From positions 9,825,723-9,889,722 of the forward strand of contig NW_004454179.1 of the NCBI RefSeq assembly GCF_000283155.1: a stretch of DNA of 64,000 nt, written 5' to 3'. Below the pieces are notes generated by a model that had not been told where the DNA came from, ran no database searches, and worked only from the letters and a program-made list of their open reading frames with translations. Source of the DNA: Ceratotherium simum simum (Eukaryota > Chordata > Mammalia > Perissodactyla > Rhinocerotidae). Within the stretch, counting starts at the first letter, position 1. Every line of letters starts with the position of its first letter. This document shows, in pieces, positions 60,185 through 64,000 of this stretch. A program made the translations under genes and the position numbers.

Positions 60185-60448
60185 GGGGGCCAGCCCGGTG
60201 GCATAGCGGTTAAGTGCGTGCACTCTGCTTCTGTGGCCCGAGGGTTCGCAGGTTCGGATCCTGGGCGCGTGCTGACGCACCACTTGTCAAGCCATGCTGT
60301 GGCAGCGTCCCATATAAAGTAGAGGAAGATGGGCATGCATGTTAGCCCAGGGCCAATCTTCCTTGGCAAAAAGAGGAGGATTGGCATTGGATGTTAGCTC
60401 AAGGCTGATCTTCCTCACAAAAAAAAGAAAAAAAATTAAAATAAAAAA
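60185..60448 (+). mobile_element. ERE SINE inserted in LINE-1
   Basis: GGGGGCCAGCCCGGTGGCAT head. Exact duplication AGAATAACAATATGA at 60170-60184 and 60449-60463. Confidence 0.92.
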
Positions 60449-61469
60449 AGAATAACAATATGATCCAGAAATCCCACTCTGGGTGTATACCCAAAGGAAA
60501 TGAAATCACTATCTCAAAGAGATATCTGCACCCCCATGTTCATTTCAGCATTATTCACAGTAGCCAACACACGGAAACAACCTAAGTGTCCACAGATGGA
60601 TGAATGGATAAAGAAAAGGTGGCCTATATATACAATGGAATATCATTCAGCCATAAAAAATACAGAAATCTTACCATCTACAACAACATGGATGAACCTT
60701 ACGGGCATTATGCTAAGTAGAATAAATCAGACAGAGAAAGACAAATACTATATGATCCCACTTATATGTGGAATCTGAAAAAGCTGAACTCATAGAAACA
60801 GAGAGCGGATTGGTGGTTGCCAGGCGAAAATGGGGTGATGCAGGTCAAAGTATACAAACTTCAAGTCATAAGATGAATAAGCTCTGGGGATCTAACGTAC
60901 GGTGTGGTGACTATAGTTAACAATACTGTATTGTATATGTGAAAGTTGCTAGGAGAATAGATCTTAAATGTTCTTACCACACACACACAAAAGATAACTA
61001 TGTGAGTTGATGGATGTGTTAACCAACCTTATTGTGGTAATTTCACAATATATATCAAATCATCACATTATATACCTTAAACTTATACAATGTTATATGT
61101 CAATTATATTTCAATAAAGCTTGAAAAAAATAAAATAAGAACTACACCCCCTCCCCACACATATACTCAGAAAAAGCTATGGTATTTTCAGCTCTATCTT
61201 GGGAGAAACCTATATCCAAATGTAATTGGGGAGGTTGTCCACTATATATATATAAATATATCAATTTCAAAATGCTAGTTTCTGTGTCAGGATGTATATC
61301 TGGCCAAATATTTCAAATCTTGTATGAAAAACAGTTACAGAAAGTTTAATAAAGAACCAAAGGGAATTATATTAGAGTACTTCATCCTTAGAAACACAAA
61401 AGTGAATTGAAATATTTCATTAAAATTTTGGTTTCTAAGTAAAAAAAAAGAGTCTGGCTTTTTCAAAGA

Positions 61470-61745
61470 GGCCATGAGAAGGCACTAAAGGATTCTAAGT
61501 AGGAGGAGTAATGTGGCCAGCTCACATTTTAGAAAGATTGCTCTGGCAGCGGTTTGGAGGTTAAGTTGGAGGGATGGGTAAGATGAGAAGAGACCACAGC
61601 AATAGTCCAAAGGAGCAGAGGATAAACAATGGTGGTGTGGAACAGAGACAGTGGGAAATGACAAAAACAGAGTTAAGAACTCTTTTGGAGATGGAATTGG
61701 GGACCTCAGGCACCTTCCTAGCTGTTAACACCCAACTCTGGATAA
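61470..61745 (+). repeat. Ancient LINE-like repeat
   Basis: GGAGTAATGTGGCCAGCTCA, AAAGATTGCTCTGGCAGCGG, CCACAGCAATAGTCCAAAGG; same type as at 13,435. Confidence 0.45.
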
Positions 61746-62189
61746 GGTTGCCTGTCTTCCAAACTAGACTGATCAGTTAGTATCCTCCATCCACTAATAT
61801 CTTTAGTCTGAAAGGAAGATGATCAGTTCCCCAGGAGCCACCCTGACTCTGCAGGCACAAGTAGGAAGATATTTTATAAAATGCTTATGAGTGGCAGCCT
61901 CACTTCCCCACCTAACACATACACACACATACATATCCTGTCTTTATCTTGACCACATTTCCAAAAGGGAGTACATATCAAAATGTCATCCATCCCCAGA
62001 CATCTGACTCACACAGAGAAGAGACAGGAGGGGCCCATCAGATACACCAAGCTATCACACTTCTTTCTCTGTTTTTGCTCAGTCTAGAAGATTCCGCCTG
62101 AAATTAAGATTTTTTGTAATTTGCAATGTTATGGAAAAGTAAATTACTGACATTCACAAGGTGATAAACTGTAAAGAACAAGTCTGTTT

Positions 62190-62638
62190 TGTTTTCCTTT
62201 TTTAATTTAGAATCTTGTTAGCAATACGTTAGTGTCATTAATAGAAAAAAACAACCATGTACAGAGTAACTCAAAATCCAGCCATTTAAGAAAATAACGT
62301 AGTGATCAACTATGACCAGAGAAAATAGGTCCTCTCATTTGATTCTATTGGCAAGCCCAGGTTTATCCCAAACTTTGAGAGACTCTCTGTCCTGAATGGA
62401 TGATGAAGCATTCAAGTAAAATGTAAGGAGCTATAAGTGTGAGTTTCCAACGGATACTGCCTCAAAAAAGTTCAGGAGTAGCCATAGTCCTCCAGTTTAC
62501 TCCAATGTGGTGATGTTTCTGGGACGACGAGCATAGTTTCCTTTTGAGGAGTTTTGACAATTCATCAACCTCAGGATTCAGGTCTTATAAAACATTCTTC
62601 CACATTAAAAAAAACTTGGTCCCACAGGAATCAATTTT
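62190..62638 (-). other. BLOC1S2: Probable BLOC1S2 3' UTR
   Basis: Unique sequence following the stop codon on the minus strand. An ATTAAA variant signal occurs on that strand near 62,203. The true 3' end is not determined from sequence alone. Confidence 0.4.
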
Positions 62639-62670
62639 TCATCGCTTCTCCAGCTTCTTATACTTGGCTT
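62639..62670 (-). CDS. BLOC1S2: BLOC1S2 terminal coding exon (partial gene)
   Basis: Reads (E)AKYKKLEKR and TGA after a CTGCAG acceptor preceded by a C-rich tract. This is the conserved C-terminus of BLOC-1 subunit 2, a roughly 140-residue coiled-coil protein shared by BLOC-1 and BORC that acts in lysosome and lysosome-related-organelle positioning. The rest of the gene lies beyond 64,000; no other exon is visible from 62,680 to the window edge. Gene order after CWF19L1 supports the call. Confidence 0.85.
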
Positions 62671-62797
62671 CTGCAGGGGGGGAGAGAGAGAGGAAGTTAT
62701 ATTTTTTAAAACTAGCTCTTACAAAGATACTTTTTAGTCAGCATTTCCAGGCAAATTCAAAAATGTCTGTATTATATTTTTTAAAAAATCTATTAGC

Positions 62798-63049
62798 ACG
62801 GCCAGCCCACTGGCGCAGTGATTAAGTTCACACACTCCGCTTCAGCGGCCCAGGGTTCACAGGTTTGGATCCTGGGCGTGGACCTACACACCGCTCATCA
62901 AGCCACGCTGTGGCAGCGTGCCACACATAAAATAGAGGAAGATGGGCACAGCTGTTAGCTCAGGGCTAATCTTCCTCAGCAAAGAGAGGAAGACGGGCAA
63001 TGGATGTTAGCTCAGGGGCCAATCTTCCTCAAAAACAACAACAAAAAAT
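62798..63049 (+). mobile_element. ERE SINE beside the BLOC1S2 terminal exon
   Basis: ACGGCCAGCCCACTGGCGCA head with two tail units. TCTATTAGC flanks it at 62789-62797 and 63050-63058. It sits about 125 bp into the last BLOC1S2 intron. Confidence 0.88.
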
Positions 63050-63902
63050 TCTATTAGCTTCAATCTCATCAGCTGTCCAAATTGTGCCCAAACTGTATGC
63101 ACACCATAAATGTTAACTATCATATTAGCTAAGAACAGATATTTGGATATCTGTCCAGATATCATCGACGTGCACAACTTAAGATTGGAATCAAACACAA
63201 ACAAACACAGAATTAAGAACCCAACACAAGTTCACTAAATTCTAACCCTGTCATCAGCACCTGCTCACTGGGTCCACCAGGATTAAGTAGATCTATGGGC
63301 ACTTGAGCCAACAAGAGCCTTACTAAGCACAGGAAATTGCCTGTCCAGGCACTGTCCCAGGCACCCAGCCATACTGGAACTCTCAGTAAGTGTAAATGTA
63401 TGTTTCACCTTTTATTTTCTTATCCCTACCCCTCACTCTAGGAAAGCAACTTTGAAAGATACAGAAATTTAAAAAACCATCAGATAAGCCTCTTAATGTT
63501 ACACATTCCCTTTTTCTTTAAAACTTTGAAGGCGCCTAGTACAATGCCTTCTACATAAGGTTCACAGTCACCATTTAGTAAATTTATCTGTGGACGATGA
63601 AACTGTTAATCACCACCCATGTCAAATCTCAGTGTGCTACAAACCACTCTCATGAAGTAGTCAACAACTGTCAGTGATGAAAATAAAGTAATCTGTAAAT
63701 TATATTTAGGATAAAAACAGCTTCATTATTTTTAACCATGGATATAAAAGCCAGAGCCAGTTAGCAAGGAATTAACACTAAAAGTACCAGTTTCCTCCTT
63801 AAAGGAAAAGTAACCCTTCAAGAAAACCCGTGATTGACTATTGTTTTTCAAGACATATATCTACGTTATTAAAGATGCTTCAGCCTATTGAACCACAATT
63901 AT

Positions 63903-64000
63903 GAGCTTGGGCTTTGTAATCAATCAGACCTGGTTTGGAATATAACTCTTCCACATACTAGCTTTGTGTCCTTAAGTAAGTTACTTAACCCGTTCATCCA
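63903..64000 (+). repeat. MIR SINE, cut by window edge
   Basis: Forward MIR: GAGCTTGGGCTTTGTAATCA, CTTAAGTAAGTTACTTAACC. Confidence 0.6.

Larger units (their letters stand above)
56985..61138 (+). mobile_element. 5'-truncated, decayed LINE-1 carrying two ERE insertions
   Basis: Runs from the endonuclease/RT boundary of ORF2 to a 3' UTR ending TTCAATAAAGCTTGAAAAA. Broken frames read MPDTTEIQRIIREYYEQLYA (57,618), then an RT segment with FADDM (58,473 onward), then [20 protein letters not shown] (59,110 onward). Multiple stops and frameshifts rule out activity. ERE copies at 59,493 and 60,185 interrupt it, so the L1 is the older insertion. It lies in the CWF19L1-BLOC1S2 intergenic space. Confidence 0.9.

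Noticed and set aside
62680..64000. Search for further BLOC1S2 exons
   Set aside because: No segment encoding the preceding coiled-coil residues is visible. The region holds an ERE, unique intron sequence and a MIR.

Overview
This is a mammalian nuclear window. It is perissodactyl and most likely Equus: about eleven copies of the tRNA-derived equine SINE (ERE) family are scattered through it, several with long, near-perfect target-site duplications, on top of ordinary mammalian LINE-1, LINE-2, MIR, MaLR-LTR and hAT relics. All three protein-coding genes read on the minus strand. Their order matches the conserved mammalian block CHUK - CWF19L1 - BLOC1S2 (human 10q24).

Layout from low to high coordinate. 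1-27,112: CHUK (IKK-alpha). Coding exons 1 to 16 lie here (27,112 down to 3,699), giving residues 1 to about 577 with every junction in phase. The last exons, including the NEMO-binding tail, lie left of position 1. 26,980-27,290: CpG-rich CHUK promoter. 27,300-29,690: intergenic, partly MIR and LINE-2, with about 1.1 kb that I cannot assign. 29,690-55,650: complete CWF19L1, 14 coding exons, 1,617 nt including the stop, 538 residues. An H/ACA snoRNA (SNORA12/U108 by position and structure) sits on the same strand in the intron between coding exons 11 and 12. 55,260-55,710: CpG-rich CWF19L1 promoter. 55,700-62,200: intergenic, dominated by a 5'-truncated, decayed LINE-1 carrying two ERE insertions. 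62,639-62,670: last coding exon of BLOC1S2, with the rest of that gene beyond the right edge.

The genes are not an operon. CHUK encodes a kinase of NF-kB signalling. CWF19L1 is a debranching-enzyme-like and HIT-like protein linked to spliceosomes. SNORA12 would be processed from the CWF19L1 intron. BLOC1S2 encodes a small coiled-coil subunit of lysosome-related organelle complexes.

Two 100-N gaps (20,501-20,600 and 45,189-45,288) both fall inside ERE copies. The second is flanked by an exact 45-bp repeat, which looks like an unmerged contig overlap. Outside the listed features the introns are AT-rich, and I see no further genes, tRNA or rRNA genes, or CRISPR-like arrays. I found no convincing previously undescribed system. 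The items most worth a second look are the snoRNA, the gap artefact, the promoter motif clusters, the nested transposon insertions and the unassigned 27.7-28.9 kb stretch.
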